The notes under the pieces were generated by a model that saw nothing but the letters and a program-made list of their open reading frames with translations, was not told the origin of the DNA and did not search any database. Shown here piece by piece: positions 1-6,742 of a stretch of 28,586 nucleotides of DNA. The stretch spans positions 1 through 28,586 of the forward strand of contig JAHKZS010000048.1 in NCBI GenBank assembly GCA_020626545.1. Reading direction: 5' to 3'. The first letter of the stretch is position 1. Each line of letters starts with the position of its first letter. Both the position numbers and the translations under genes were made by a program. Source of the DNA: a bacterium (GTDB lineage Bacteria > Bacillota > Clostridia > Oscillospirales > Acutalibacteraceae).

Positions 1-52
1 AAAGCGCGCGCAATCAGCGCGTCCGCTTTCGTATAGCCATCTCCGGTGTATG

Positions 53-137
53 GGTGTTGTTACCCAAAACAGCTATGCATGGGTATTGTTACCGAAATCA
101 AAGATTTCGACAACACCTCAAAGTTTTGGACAACACC
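53..137. repeat. Nested pair of hairpin repeats with a three-base bulge
   Basis: Two copies of the same stem-loop lie one inside the other. The outer arms are GGTGTTGT + TAC + CCAAAAC (53-70) and GTTTTGG + ACAACACC (123-137). The inner arms are GGTATTGT + TAC + CGAAATC (82-99) and GATTTCG + ACAACACC (103-117), with an AAA loop. Each stem is complementary except for the unpaired TAC on the left arm and one A opposite C in the inner copy. The inner copy differs from the outer at two stem positions and both changes are paired. Both right arms continue as TCA. A third copy lies near 13234-13268. The family is not one I recognise. Confidence 0.75.
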
Positions 138-282
138 TCAGCTCGTGCGCGCGCAACGTGCAACTGAGCGGGCAATACAAATAATTGTTTGCTTTATAGG
201 AGCTTCTGATATTACAATTATCAGTAAATCTGCCATATTTATTATATTGCACATTTCAAAGCAGTTTCCTATAAAGTAAAGA

Positions 283-304
283 AAAGACCGCCGAAGCGGT
301 CTTT
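283..304 (-). terminator. Intrinsic terminator of the 127-aa gene
   Basis: A nine-base-pair stem AAAGACCGC / GCGGTCTTT with a four-base loop begins three bases past the stop codon of the minus-strand gene at 307-690. Read on the minus strand it is followed by a T-rich run. The A-run before and T-run after the stem could also stop plus-strand transcription. Confidence 0.8.
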
Positions 305-306
305 AA

Positions 307-690
307 TTATTCGGTAACAACCGTAAAATCTACTTTATCGCCGTTTTTAACGCCGACTCTTAAATCCTTATCGTACTGTCCGCGTCTTATATAGTTATTG
401 AGCACAGCGGAAGTAAGCGGTTTAGCGGGATAGTAAATAGCCTTTTTGATTTCAGTCCATTCACCCGACTGGGTAATATAAAGGTCGTTAGTCTTAGCGA
501 AATAGTAGTAAACTTCCTTTATACCGTCCTCATAACGCTTAACGCCGATATATCTCAAAAACTTAGGGTTAGTATATTCGTCGATATTTTTATCGTCGCC
601 GTCATACTCGTCGTTATGCTTAAATAACAATACTTCGTCGTTACGAACTAAGAATAATCTTTTTTCCTGTAAAATCTCCACGCTTGTCAT
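307..690 (-). CDS. Hypothetical protein, 127 aa
   Basis: I do not recognise this family. The 127-residue product is soluble in appearance: no signal peptide or membrane segment is visible, and it is rich in Tyr, Lys and Asp (for example VYYYFAKTNDLYITQSGEW near the middle). The start is supported by a GAGGGA ribosome binding site just before the ATG and by a sigma-A promoter upstream (TTGATT, 16 bases, TATAAT). A clean terminator follows the stop. So this is an independent single-gene transcription unit downstream of two secreted Ig-like proteins on the same strand. The reading frame is intact and the regulatory signals fit, so I regard it as a real gene of unknown function. Confidence 0.75.
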   Translation of the reverse strand: MTSVEILQEKRLFLVRNDEVLLFKHNDEYDGDDKNIDEYTNPKFLRYIGVKRYEDGIKEVYYYFAKTNDLYITQSGEWTEIKKAIYYPAKPLTSAVLNNYIRRGQYDKDLRVGVKNGDKVDFTVVTE

Positions 691-718
691 TCCCTCGTCA
701 AATAATTCTCAATGATAT

Positions 719-746
719 ATTATATACTTTTTACAAAGAAAATCAA
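719..746 (-). promoter_or_regulatory. Sigma-A promoter of the 127-aa gene
   Basis: On the minus strand, TTGATT (741-746) is followed after 16 bases by TATAAT (719-724), about 30 bases upstream of the ATG. It lies in the short gap after the stop codon of the upstream secreted-protein gene. Confidence 0.7.
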
Positions 747-765
747 CAGGTTTTTTAAAGTTATT

Positions 766-2010
766 TTATTTTTTTATTACCTCGATCGGACATCCGCCCT
801 TAAATACAGAGTTATCCGAGAATCCTATTGAGTAATTTACAATCGCGTAGCCGACCTTTTTAGCGGTAACTTTACCGATAGACGTAACAGTGGCTACGGA
901 AGTATCGCTCGACTTAAAGGAAATAGAGTAATACTTTTTCTTAAAGTGAGAGCCTGTGAGGGGGTTATTAATAAGCGACTTCACAATAGTAGCCTTCATA
1001 TCGAGAGTTTCTTTCGGGGAAAGGTACTCTACCATCTCTCCGCTGCCGAAGATTCCGTCGGGATAGTAAGCCATATTCTGCTTAGCTACGTAGTTCATCT
1101 TAGTTTTTTCTACGGTAATCTTAAACGAACCGATTTTTTCTTCTTCCTTTTTACCGATTTTCTGGTAAATATCGGCTGTAGTAGAACCCTTGCCTACGGA
1201 ATAGATATGAGTCTTTTTCTTATCAATATAAGTGGAAGCTACCTTTTCGTTTCCGATAGTAACGGTATAGGTAGTGTTATACTTCTTGTTGCTGAGCATA
1301 GTATTAAGGCTTATGTGGCAGTCCTTCATATAGTTACTGCTTCCGTGTCCGTTATACTTAAGCTTTAATGTCTTATACTTTTTATTAAGAGTAGTCTTAA
1401 TATCACAGGCGGTAACTTTAAAAGCGCCGACCTTAGCCTTAGTACCCTTTAAGTAAACCTCTACGTCGGTAGAACCCTCTTTAAGAGTTTTTATCTTATA
1501 GGTTCTGTTATCTTTTTTAGATGTAAACTTTTTAGGGATAGATATAACCTTTTTATCGTATTTAAAACGATACTTTTTAGCGTAGATGTTTTTAAGGGTA
1601 ACCTTTTTACTCATCTTGATATTGATTTTAACATCTTTAAAGGTCTGCTTCTCTGTTTTAGTAACAGTGAAGCGGTATTTTTTTACGTCGGTTTTTTTAC
1701 CGTTCTTTTCCTTATATACGGTGAGTAAGGGTTTTTTAGTTTTTCCTGTTTTCTTTAAGCTTGTAACGTGGAGTTTATAGGTCGTGCCTTTATCCTCAAA
1801 CGCTACGCTTACGTAATTTTTGCTGTTGTTAGTGATTTTGTACTTATAAGTATCCTTAGAAGATTTAGCGGCGGAAAGTTTAATTTTCGTGTACTTCGAC
1901 ATTGTTTTTTCTGTAGTGTTTACAGTAGTCGCCGAGGTAGGAAATACTGCTGAAACGGCTATAATCATAATGGTAAGGATACTACATACGATGGTCTTAG
2001 TAAACTTCAT
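766..2010 (-). CDS. Secreted lysine-rich protein with bacterial Ig-like repeats (paralog 1)
   Basis: The 414-residue product starts with a clear signal peptide: basic MKFTK, a hydrophobic stretch to about residue 22, and a likely cleavage after TSA near residue 27. The mature part is very rich in Lys and Thr and is built of beta-strand-like blocks. A recognisable block KEGSTDVEVYLKGTKAKVGA is followed by similar ones ending in GSFKITVEKT. The C-terminal 50 residues contain SSDTSVATV followed by GKVTAKKVG, the typical signature of a Big_2 bacterial Ig-like domain. No LPXTG or membrane anchor is visible, so it is probably released or held by charge at the cell wall. The start is set by a GAAGGAGG ribosome binding site. 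It is a diverged tandem duplicate of the next gene upstream (2268-3554). Ligand or binding role is unknown. Confidence 0.85.
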   Translation of the reverse strand: MKFTKTIVCSILTIMIIAVSAVFPTSATTVNTTEKTMSKYTKIKLSAAKSSKDTYKYKITNNSKNYVSVAFEDKGTTYKLHVTSLKKTGKTKKPLLTVYKEKNGKKTDVKKYRFTVTKTEKQTFKDVKINIKMSKKVTLKNIYAKKYRFKYDKKVISIPKKFTSKKDNRTYKIKTLKEGSTDVEVYLKGTKAKVGAFKVTACDIKTTLNKKYKTLKLKYNGHGSSNYMKDCHISLNTMLSNKKYNTTYTVTIGNEKVASTYIDKKKTHIYSVGKGSTTADIYQKIGKKEEEKIGSFKITVEKTKMNYVAKQNMAYYPDGIFGSGEMVEYLSPKETLDMKATIVKSLINNPLTGSHFKKKYYSISFKSSDTSVATVTSIGKVTAKKVGYAIVNYSIGFSDNSVFKGGCPIEVIKK

Positions 2011-2063
2011 TTTATTCCTCCTTCTAAATTAACACGGACACCATAGTGCCGCATTATAATTCT

Positions 2064-2092
2064 ATTATAACATTAAAATTCAAATTTTGCAA
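2064..2092 (-). promoter_or_regulatory. Sigma-A promoter of the 414-aa secreted protein gene
   Basis: On the minus strand TTGCAA (2087-2092), a 17-base spacer ending in TG-T, then TATAAT (2064-2069). The spacing is ideal, and the leader to the ATG is about 45 bases with a strong ribosome binding site. Confidence 0.8.
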
Positions 2093-2159
2093 GTTTTACG
2101 TCATTCGCCCGATTTTTAAAGCTCAAATGAAGCAAAAATTTCAGCCCGTAATATTAACT

Positions 2160-2185
2160 GAAGCAGGCTCAAATGAGCCTGCTTC
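2160..2185 (-). terminator. Hairpin after the 428-aa gene, probable terminator
   Basis: A long perfect inverted repeat, GAAGCAGGCTCA / TGAGCCTGCTTC with a two-base centre, lies about 80 bases past the stop codon of the minus-strand gene at 2268. The downstream T-tract on the minus strand is poor and interrupted, so termination is likely but not certain. Confidence 0.55.
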
Positions 2186-2267
2186 GTGAGGAAAGATGAG
2201 ATTTTCAGCGGTATAAAAACCGCTGATTATCGGGGTTACCCGATGGAAATCAATCTCTTTAACAATT

Positions 2268-3554
2268 TTAGTCAGGTCGGTCTTCAACAGGCCATATGTC
2301 GAATGAACCTGAATCCGATACCTTAGAGCCGTCGGCAAAGGTAATGGTATAAGTTACTTCGTGTACACCCTCGTTATCAAGAGCTAAGCAATGGCATACG
2401 CCGTCCTCGTCCGTAGAGATAATTTCGGGGTGGTTGGAGGTTACGGTAAATTTATACTCGCTCTCCTTGAAGCTTGATTTTGTCCAAGATAAGTTGAGAT
2501 ATCTTTTTACTACAACGTTTTTTAGGTCGAAAGACTCTCCGGGAGAGATGAACAGCTCGTAGAAGATACCGTCGTTATCAAGCCCTCTGTTGCTTTCGTA
2601 TACGACCGAGTCCTTAGCCTTTTTAACGGTAAGCTTAATTGTACCGATTTTTGTCTTTTTCTTAGCTTTAGCTTTCTTCTCATAAACCGTAAGTGTAGTT
2701 TTACCGGTTTTCTTGGAGTAAATCTCTGCCGCTGTTGGTATTACTGGATTATATTTATCTTTTTTTATAATACGGCTTGAAATAAGCTTCTTGTTCTTAG
2801 CCTTAACCGTATAGGTTGCTCCCGAATGGAAGTTCTTAATAATAGTACCGATATTAATCGAACCGCCCTGTAAATAAAGGCTGTTCTTCATATGGGAGTT
2901 ATAAGCGAGAGTCAATGTCTTTTTCTTAACGGTAGCCTTATAGTTGCCTACGGTTATCTTAAAGGAGCCGACTTTAGTCTTAGTTCCTGTTAAATAAACC
3001 TTAACGGTTGTGCTTCCCTTTTTAAGACCCTTAACAGTATAGGTTATCTGGTTTGTTTCTCTAAAGTAACCCGTATTAATCTTAGCGATTTTTTTAGAAT
3101 ACTTAAACTTATAATCCTTATTGTCGTAGGGCATTTTAAGTATAATTTTTTTGGTGACGTTTTTATTAAATTTCTGGTTCGCGAACTTAATCTTCTTTAC
3201 AGGGTTAACTGTAATCTGATACTTTTTATATAAGGTCTTATTACTTCCGTCAACCTTATATACCGAGATTTCAGGCTTGCTGTCAGCGGTGGTCGCCTTT
3301 AATGTTTTTACACTGAGCCAGTACCACTGACCTTCGTTATTAGCGTCCACACTAATATAACCCTTGCTGTTACCGGTAACCTCTGTTTCGTAGGTATCGC
3401 TCTCCGCCTTTTCAAAGGTCAGATTAAGAGTGTTGTAAATCAACGCTGTTTTTTTAGTTGTGCTTACAGCCGAAGCGGTAGTCGGAATAACAATCACGCT
3501 TACGGCGATTAATAAGCTTAGGAAAATCCCTACAATTCTTTTAAAGTTTTTCAT
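2268..3554 (-). CDS. Secreted lysine-rich protein with bacterial Ig-like repeats (paralog 2)
   Basis: The 428-residue product has a signal peptide (MKNFKR, hydrophobic core, probable cleavage after ASA at residue 29). The mature region is beta-rich and lysine-rich, with repeated strands of the kind KKGSTTVKVYLTGTKTKVGS and a final Ig-like segment with FADGSKVSDSGSFDIWP near the C-terminus. It shares order and motifs with the 414-aa neighbour: the VYLxGTKxKVGxFK block, a DGIF motif near residue 330, and the final Ig-like block. The two therefore look like a tandem duplication. The C-terminus is acidic (WPVEDRPD) rather than basic as in the paralog, and no sorting signal is present. The start is supported by AAAAGGAG and a consensus promoter. 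Function is unknown; cell-surface or matrix binding is a guess from the domains. Confidence 0.85.
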   Translation of the reverse strand: MKNFKRIVGIFLSLLIAVSVIVIPTTASAVSTTKKTALIYNTLNLTFEKAESDTYETEVTGNSKGYISVDANNEGQWYWLSVKTLKATTADSKPEISVYKVDGSNKTLYKKYQITVNPVKKIKFANQKFNKNVTKKIILKMPYDNKDYKFKYSKKIAKINTGYFRETNQITYTVKGLKKGSTTVKVYLTGTKTKVGSFKITVGNYKATVKKKTLTLAYNSHMKNSLYLQGGSINIGTIIKNFHSGATYTVKAKNKKLISSRIIKKDKYNPVIPTAAEIYSKKTGKTTLTVYEKKAKAKKKTKIGTIKLTVKKAKDSVVYESNRGLDNDGIFYELFISPGESFDLKNVVVKRYLNLSWTKSSFKESEYKFTVTSNHPEIISTDEDGVCHCLALDNEGVHEVTYTITFADGSKVSDSGSFDIWPVEDRPD

Positions 3555-3639
3555 TTTAGTTATCTCCTTTTTATTATTTTCTTGCTTCTCTAACCGTTCG
3601 TTTGGTTGAGTGGTGAAGTAATTAACTTATTGCGCGTAT

Positions 3640-3668
3640 AATATATCACTGCTTTTTCTGTTTGTCAA
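3640..3668 (-). promoter_or_regulatory. Sigma-A promoter of the 428-aa secreted protein gene
   Basis: On the minus strand a perfect TTGACA (3663-3668), a 17-base spacer and TATATT (3640-3645). The 5' leader to the ATG is about 80 bases. Confidence 0.8.
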
Positions 3669-3843
3669 CACTTTGTTAGAAAAATTTTTGATATTTTTTC
3701 AGCATTATTTAATACTCACCTTTTTATCGGGTTCACTATAGTAGTGTCGAAAAATCGGAAAAAAGTTTCAAAATTTTCGAAAATTTTTTATTTTCGGCGT
3801 TTTATACAAAATATACCGGCTGTTTTTGTGCAAGTTTGCTTTG
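3669..3843. other. AT-rich divergent intergenic region
   Basis: This is the centre of a 332-base gap between divergent genes, flanked by the two promoters. It is strongly AT-rich and holds a perfect 18-base palindrome at 3770-3787 (AAAATTTTC GAAAATTTT). I see no reading frame or RNA gene in it. The palindrome may be an operator or only a base-composition effect. Confidence 0.4.
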
Positions 3844-3872
3844 TTGATTTAGCCTGTGAATTATAGTACAAT
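3844..3872 (+). promoter_or_regulatory. Sigma-A promoter of the reductase gene
   Basis: TTGATT (3844-3849), 17 bases, TACAAT (3867-3872). The ATG at 3893 follows closely, giving a leader of only about 14 bases that contains the ribosome binding site. Confidence 0.65.
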
Positions 3873-3892
3873 AAGCTCAAAGAGGTGTGCTT

Positions 3893-4612
3893 ATGAAAAA
3901 GGTACTGATAACAGGAGCATCACGCGGAATCGGCGCCGCGTGCGCTAAAGCGTTCGCCGAAAAAGGCTGTTCCCTATACTTAAATTATAACATACACGAG
4001 GACCGCGCGCAAGCATTACGCGAAAACCTCAAAGATACTTGCGGAGTAGATTCCGCCTTATATAAATGCGATATTTCCGACAGCTCTCAGGTCAAAAAAA
4101 TGTTCTCGGAAATCGGAGCGGTAGACGTACTCGTAAACAACGCGGGAATTTCTCAGCAGAAGCTTTTTACCGATATTACGGACGAGGATTGGCGTAGAAT
4201 GACGGGGGTAAATCTCGACGGAGTTTTCTACTGTTCAAGAGAAGCGTCGAGAGAGATGATAAGGAAAAAATCGGGTTCGATTATAAACATCAGCTCTATG
4301 TGGGGGCAGGTCGGAGCCTCGTGCGAGGTTCACTACAGCGCCGCTAAGGCCGGCGTTATCGGACTTACGAAAGCTCTCGCTAAGGAGCTCGGTCCGTCGA
4401 ACATCAGAGTTAACTGTATCGCTCCCGGGGTAATCGACACGGATATGATGAGCGGATTCGATAACGAAACCAAAAACTCGCTTATCGACGAAACTCCGCT
4501 TTTAAGACTCGGAACTCCCGAAGATATAGCCAAAGCCGTTGTATTTTTAGCGGACGAAAACTCGTTTATAACAGGTCAGGTCCTAGGCGTTAACGGCGGA
4601 ATAATAATATGA
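3893..4612 (+). CDS. ymfI: Short-chain dehydrogenase/reductase, YmfI-type (putative EF-P 5-aminopentanone reductase)
   Basis: A 239-residue classical SDR. It has the cofactor-binding TGASRGIG at residues 7-14, the NNAG motif at 82-85 and a catalytic Ser135-Tyr148-Lys152 set (YSAAK). SDRs of this shape include FabG. Here the segment around the active site reads SSMWGQVGASCEVHYSAAK, and WG-x(2)-GASCEV resembles the YmfI family, the 5-aminopentanone reductase of elongation factor P modification, rather than FabG. No fatty-acid genes are nearby, which also argues against FabG, but no efp gene is in view either. I take the ATG at 3893: AGAGGTG lies five bases upstream, and the in-frame GTG at 3887 is part of that site. 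The gene stands alone between its own promoter and terminator. SDR is certain; YmfI is probable. Confidence 0.85.
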   Translation: MKKVLITGASRGIGAACAKAFAEKGCSLYLNYNIHEDRAQALRENLKDTCGVDSALYKCDISDSSQVKKMFSEIGAVDVLVNNAGISQQKLFTDITDEDWRRMTGVNLDGVFYCSREASREMIRKKSGSIINISSMWGQVGASCEVHYSAAKAGVIGLTKALAKELGPSNIRVNCIAPGVIDTDMMSGFDNETKNSLIDETPLLRLGTPEDIAKAVVFLADENSFITGQVLGVNGGIII

Positions 4613-4620
4613 TTGATTGC

Positions 4621-4663
4621 AAAAAGGACAGCTCAAACACACATAAAACGAGCTGTCCTTTTT
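4621..4663 (+). terminator. Intrinsic terminator after the reductase gene
   Basis: A 14-base-pair stem AAAAAGGACAGCTC / GAGCTGTCCTTTTT with a 15-base loop begins nine bases past the stop and ends in a T-run. Confidence 0.9.
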
Positions 4664-4696
4664 CAATGTATCATATTTAATTAGTAATAAGTTCTA

Positions 4697-4774
4697 AGTG
4701 GTAAGTGATAAGAAAACTATAAAAACACTATCGCATTTATATTTAAATACACTTACCGCTTCCTGCTTACCACT
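4697..4774. repeat. Imperfect inverted repeat in the intergenic gap
   Basis: AGTGGTAAG (4697-4705) is matched by CTTACCACT (4766-4774), and GTAAGTG / CACTTAC occur again just inside the arms. The space between is AT-rich. It looks like a degraded palindromic intergenic repeat; no gene is present between 4664 and 4803. Confidence 0.5.
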
Positions 4775-4803
4775 CAGTCTGGCTCAAAATATTGAGCTGG
4801 ACT

Positions 4804-6057
4804 TTACTTTAGTTCGTAAACTTTCATTTTATTATTAACCTCAATAACGAGCTTATCGTCGGTAACCCAGAACGTATCGGCTTCTACCTCACGCTTGCCG
4901 TCGAGCTTACAGTACTCGGCTTTATCGCCGTTTACCTTTTGTACACAGAGCTTGCTGTAGTATTTCTTGCCCTCGGAGGAAAGCACGATATACGGAGTTT
5001 TGCCAGGTTTTAAGCCCGAGGTAATTTTCTCGCAACTAAAGTTCTTGGGACTTCTCGAAAGGATACTGTGGGTAGCTTTTTCAATATTATATGTAATGAA
5101 AACCTCGTGGTCGTCCTTGTTATAATCACACATAACGGCGGTTTTTGAGTCCTTATCCACAAACCACGGGTCGATTTTAGACTTGAATCTCTTAGACTCG
5201 ACAAGCTTGTTGTCCTTATTAATAATACAGATCTTACCCTTTTTGCCCTCTTGTCTTGAGTAGAAAACAGCGTCCTCGCTGTCGGCGGCGGCGATACTCT
5301 CGCCGTAGCTATACTCTACAGCCTTATCGATATCCTCGGTATCGAGGTCTAAAGAATAGACTGTATACTCGAGCTCTTTATCGGAAGCCGCCTCGGTGGA
5401 GTAGAAATTATCGTTCGAAAAATAGATTTTTCCGTTATAGAAGCAGTTATAATTTACCTGATAATCCAGGGAAATCATCTCGGGCTCCTTCTTGCTTCCG
5501 AGCTTATACTTCATAATATGGGTGTCTTTTTCGGCGGAAGTGTCGGGACTGTTTCTAAAATAGAGATTTCCGTTATAAATAGTAATCAACGTAGCGGGAC
5601 CTACTCCGCTTAAAACTTTCTTTTCGCCCTTACCGTTCATACCTACCGAGTAAATCTCATACTCGTATTTAGAATCGGTGCCTTTTTTAACCATAAGATA
5701 GTAGACGGTCTCGCCGTTGCTGAGTATAGCGCCGTTACTCCATTCGGTTCGGGGATGATTTTTAGAAATCTTACGGCCGCCGTTTTTAAGATCCTTTTTA
5801 ACGTAAATTCCGTTTTTGTTGGAATAAACGTACCTGTCCTTAACGAACATTAAAGTTGAATACATATCCTTTTCGCCGATATAATAATTATAGTCGCTGC
5901 TAAGGACATAGTCGCTCGTTTTAAGAACTGTTTCGGTTTTTACTTCGTCAGATGTCGCGGGTTTAGCTTCGCTTTTCTTACCGGCGGGAGCTGTACACGC
6001 CGAAAAAACGGAAATTATCACCGCTAAAACACAGATAATTCCAAAAAACTTCTTCAT
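4804..6057 (-). CDS. Putative lipoprotein with a beta-propeller-like (DUF5050-type) body
   Basis: The 417-residue product begins MKKFFG followed by a hydrophobic stretch and the lipobox FSAC, placing the lipid-modified Cys at residue 21. It is therefore an outer-leaflet lipoprotein of a Gram-positive cell. After a Lys/Thr-rich linker come repeated strands of the form (Y)NGxIYF: IYNGNLYFRN, FYNGKIYFSND, AILSNGETVYYL. This pattern suits a beta-propeller of the DUF5050 kind. No catalytic motif is visible. It lies 68 bases downstream of the gtrA-like gene on the same strand, with no clear terminator between them, so the two may share a transcript. The ribosome binding site (GGAAAGG) is moderate. 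The fold is an inference from the repeats, and the role is unknown. Confidence 0.75.
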   Translation of the reverse strand: MKKFFGIICVLAVIISVFSACTAPAGKKSEAKPATSDEVKTETVLKTSDYVLSSDYNYYIGEKDMYSTLMFVKDRYVYSNKNGIYVKKDLKNGGRKISKNHPRTEWSNGAILSNGETVYYLMVKKGTDSKYEYEIYSVGMNGKGEKKVLSGVGPATLITIYNGNLYFRNSPDTSAEKDTHIMKYKLGSKKEPEMISLDYQVNYNCFYNGKIYFSNDNFYSTEAASDKELEYTVYSLDLDTEDIDKAVEYSYGESIAAADSEDAVFYSRQEGKKGKICIINKDNKLVESKRFKSKIDPWFVDKDSKTAVMCDYNKDDHEVFITYNIEKATHSILSRSPKNFSCEKITSGLKPGKTPYIVLSSEGKKYYSKLCVQKVNGDKAEYCKLDGKREVEADTFWVTDDKLVIEVNNKMKVYELK

Positions 6058-6125
6058 TTTTCATAACCTTTCCGATCGGATAGATAACCGCGCCGTCCCA
6101 TCCGACCAAAGAACGCGGGTATAGT

Positions 6126-6584
6126 TTACTTTTCTTTAAACGCGAAAAAGCGCTGACCTGTATAGTTACAGATTACGAAAAGCACACTTCCGACAAGCAT
6201 ACTGAGGTTAGCAGATGTATCAGCAACACTCATACCGAACAGGCTCAGACTCATACTTGTGCATATAAACGCTGTGAGCGGAATAGCGATAACGTAAGCG
6301 ATTACCCAGCATACCGCGATATTAACGGCAAAGCGTACAATCGGTCTCCAGCCCTTTTCGCTGTTTTTGAAAGTAAAATATTTATTGAGAAAATAGCTTA
6401 CAATACTTCCGATAATATAACCCAGCGCGCTCGCTATAAAAACGCCCGTGCTTTCGAGCAAATTAAGCGGGGTAAAGTTATAAAGGATAAACTGCAAACC
6501 GTTTCCGACTAATGTATTTATAATTCCGACAAGTATAAACTTCCAGAATTTTATATCAAAAAAGTTTTTTAGAAAATTTTTCAT
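6126..6584 (-). CDS. GtrA-family membrane protein (putative lipid-linked sugar flippase)
   Basis: A 152-residue integral membrane protein with four predicted helices and the GtrA-family pattern: FxKFILVGIxNT near residue 15, then a SxxxNKYFTF segment between helices 2 and 3 (SYFLNKYFTFKNSEKG) and a C-terminal QRFFAFKEK. Length and topology match the family (120-160 residues). Members such as GtcA are thought to move undecaprenyl-phosphate-linked sugars across the membrane for glycosylation of wall polymers. The divergent neighbour is a YfhO-type GT-C enzyme, which is the expected partner; a CsbB-like GT2 enzyme to charge the lipid is not in the window. The start has a GAGG site and an upstream promoter. 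The family call is firm; the substrate is unknown. Confidence 0.88.
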   Translation of the reverse strand: MKNFLKNFFDIKFWKFILVGIINTLVGNGLQFILYNFTPLNLLESTGVFIASALGYIIGSIVSYFLNKYFTFKNSEKGWRPIVRFAVNIAVCWVIAYVIAIPLTAFICTSMSLSLFGMSVADTSANLSMLVGSVLFVICNYTGQRFFAFKEK

Positions 6585-6606
6585 ATATATACCTCAACTC
6601 ACTTGA

Positions 6607-6635
6607 ATTATACCAAGTTATAACAAAAAAGTCTA
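6607..6635 (-). promoter_or_regulatory. Sigma-A promoter of the gtrA-like gene
   Basis: On the minus strand TAGACT (6630-6635), 17 bases, TATAAT (6607-6612). It lies in the divergent gap shared with the yfhO-like gene. Confidence 0.65.
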
Positions 6636-6672
6636 TATTTTAAGAAAGATTTATTTATTTTTTATATTTACC

Positions 6673-6700
6673 TTGATAAAAAAATATGGTATTATATACG
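6673..6700 (+). promoter_or_regulatory. Possible promoter of the yfhO-like gene
   Basis: TTGATA (6673-6678) followed after 16 bases by TATACG (6695-6700). The -10 is weak, but the position, about 40 bases before the chosen ATG, fits. Confidence 0.4.
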
Positions 6701-6742
6701 ATGTGTAAAAATGCAATACTATATTTGATAGGAGATTTTTAT

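Noticed and set aside
1..50. Minus-strand reading YTGDGYTKADALIARA at the left edge, vaguely dockerin-like
   Set aside because: No start codon is available before an upstream stop in that frame, the stretch is short, and the dockerin calcium motif is not really matched.
46..279. A 77-codon plus-strand open frame at the left edge
   Set aside because: It runs through the nested hairpin repeats, has no ribosome binding site and its translation resembles no protein; its end overlaps an AT-rich gap.
2141..2338. A 65-codon minus-strand frame overlapping the end of the 428-aa gene
   Set aside because: It crosses the terminator-like hairpin and the gene's 3' end in another frame, with no ribosome site.
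4782..4797. GCTCAA / TTGAGC hairpin after the lipoprotein gene
   Set aside because: Only six base pairs and no T-tract on either strand; too weak to call a terminator.
6071..6105. TCGGAT / ATCCGA inverted repeat and the TCCGATCGGA palindrome between gtrA and the lipoprotein gene
   Set aside because: The stem is short, the loop is long and there is no T-run, so I do not call it a terminator or operator.
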